Assembly (NCBI GenBank): GCA_020026175.1
Contig: JAHHQV010000060.1
Span: forward strand, 1-16,022
From: Phocaeicola sp.
Lineage (GTDB): Bacteria > Bacteroidota > Bacteroidia > Bacteroidales > Bacteroidaceae
Direction: 5' to 3'
Length of the DNA: 16,022 nt
In this document: positions 15,973 to 16,022 of the stretch, in pieces
Layout: each line of letters begins with the position of its first letter
How positions within the stretch are numbered: position 1 is the first letter of the stretch
Notes under the pieces: generated by a model
What the model was told of the DNA's origin: nothing
Databases searched by the model: none
What the model saw: only the letters and a program-made list of their open reading frames with translations
Program-made: the position numbers and the translations under genes

Positions 15973-16022
15973 TCGGGGTACCAGGATTCGAACCTGGGAC
16001 CCCCTGCTCCCAAAGCAGGTGC
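15973..16022 (-). tRNA. tRNA-Pro (anticodon TGG), 5' part outside the window
   Basis: The 3' 50 nt of a second tRNA-Pro, identical in every visible base to the complete copy 36 nt downstream: same anticodon loop with TGG, T arm and acceptor strand, discriminator A at 15973, no encoded CCA. The D arm and 5' acceptor strand lie beyond the window end. The two are presumably cut from one transcript. Confidence 0.93.

Noticed and set aside
1..16022. Search for mobile elements, CRISPR repeats, phage or defence genes and riboswitches
   Set aside because: No transposase-like protein, terminal inverted repeats, regularly spaced repeats or recognisable riboswitch core was seen; all large frames are accounted for by housekeeping or envelope genes.

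Overview
The window looks like an ordinary housekeeping stretch of a Bacteroidota chromosome, most likely order Bacteroidales (Bacteroides/Prevotella-like). Three things suggest this. The protein sequences have Bacteroidales character: the CTP synthase, YidC with a 570-618 basic tail, a DUF3078 outer-membrane protein, a DUF1460 amidase-like protein and a CBM9-like cytosolic protein. Several upstream regions carry the Bacteroidota promoter pattern TTTG / about 18-20 nt / TAnnTTTG. Shine-Dalgarno sequences are mostly absent. The genus cannot be fixed from this sequence alone.

Layout. Block 1 (minus strand, 1-7314), in transcription order: a DUF3078 beta-barrel protein, a TRIC-family (UPF0126) membrane protein and a DUF1460 cell-wall amidase-like lipid-envelope/periplasmic protein. 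The last two overlap by 14 nt and the three are probably one envelope operon. Then comes panB with its own promoter, then an MFS permease and ettA 20 nt behind it, ending at a hairpin terminator at 54-90. Block 2 (plus strand, 7736-13451) starts from a 421-nt divergent intergenic region: pyrG (GTG start) and yidC 24 nt behind it, closed by a very strong terminator, then a lipoprotein S9 peptidase. A two-sided terminator at 13470-13523 separates it from Block 3 (minus strand, 13549-16022): a CBM9-like protein with its own promoter, a TrkH potassium transporter, a short terminator, one complete tRNA-Pro(TGG) and a second, near-identical tRNA-Pro cut by the window end.

The genes cover pyrimidine nucleotide and pantothenate synthesis, translation control (EttA), membrane-protein insertion (YidC), potassium uptake, and envelope or peptide metabolism. 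I see no mobile element, CRISPR array, phage gene, toxin-antitoxin pair or defence system, and no convincing undescribed system. The observations most worth a second look are small: a 69-nt hairpin between panB and the MFS gene whose wobble pairs favour a minus-strand RNA, a long Asp-Ser/Asp-Thr repeat tract in the DUF3078 protein, cysteines flanking a TrkH selectivity-filter glycine, and palindromes near two promoters.
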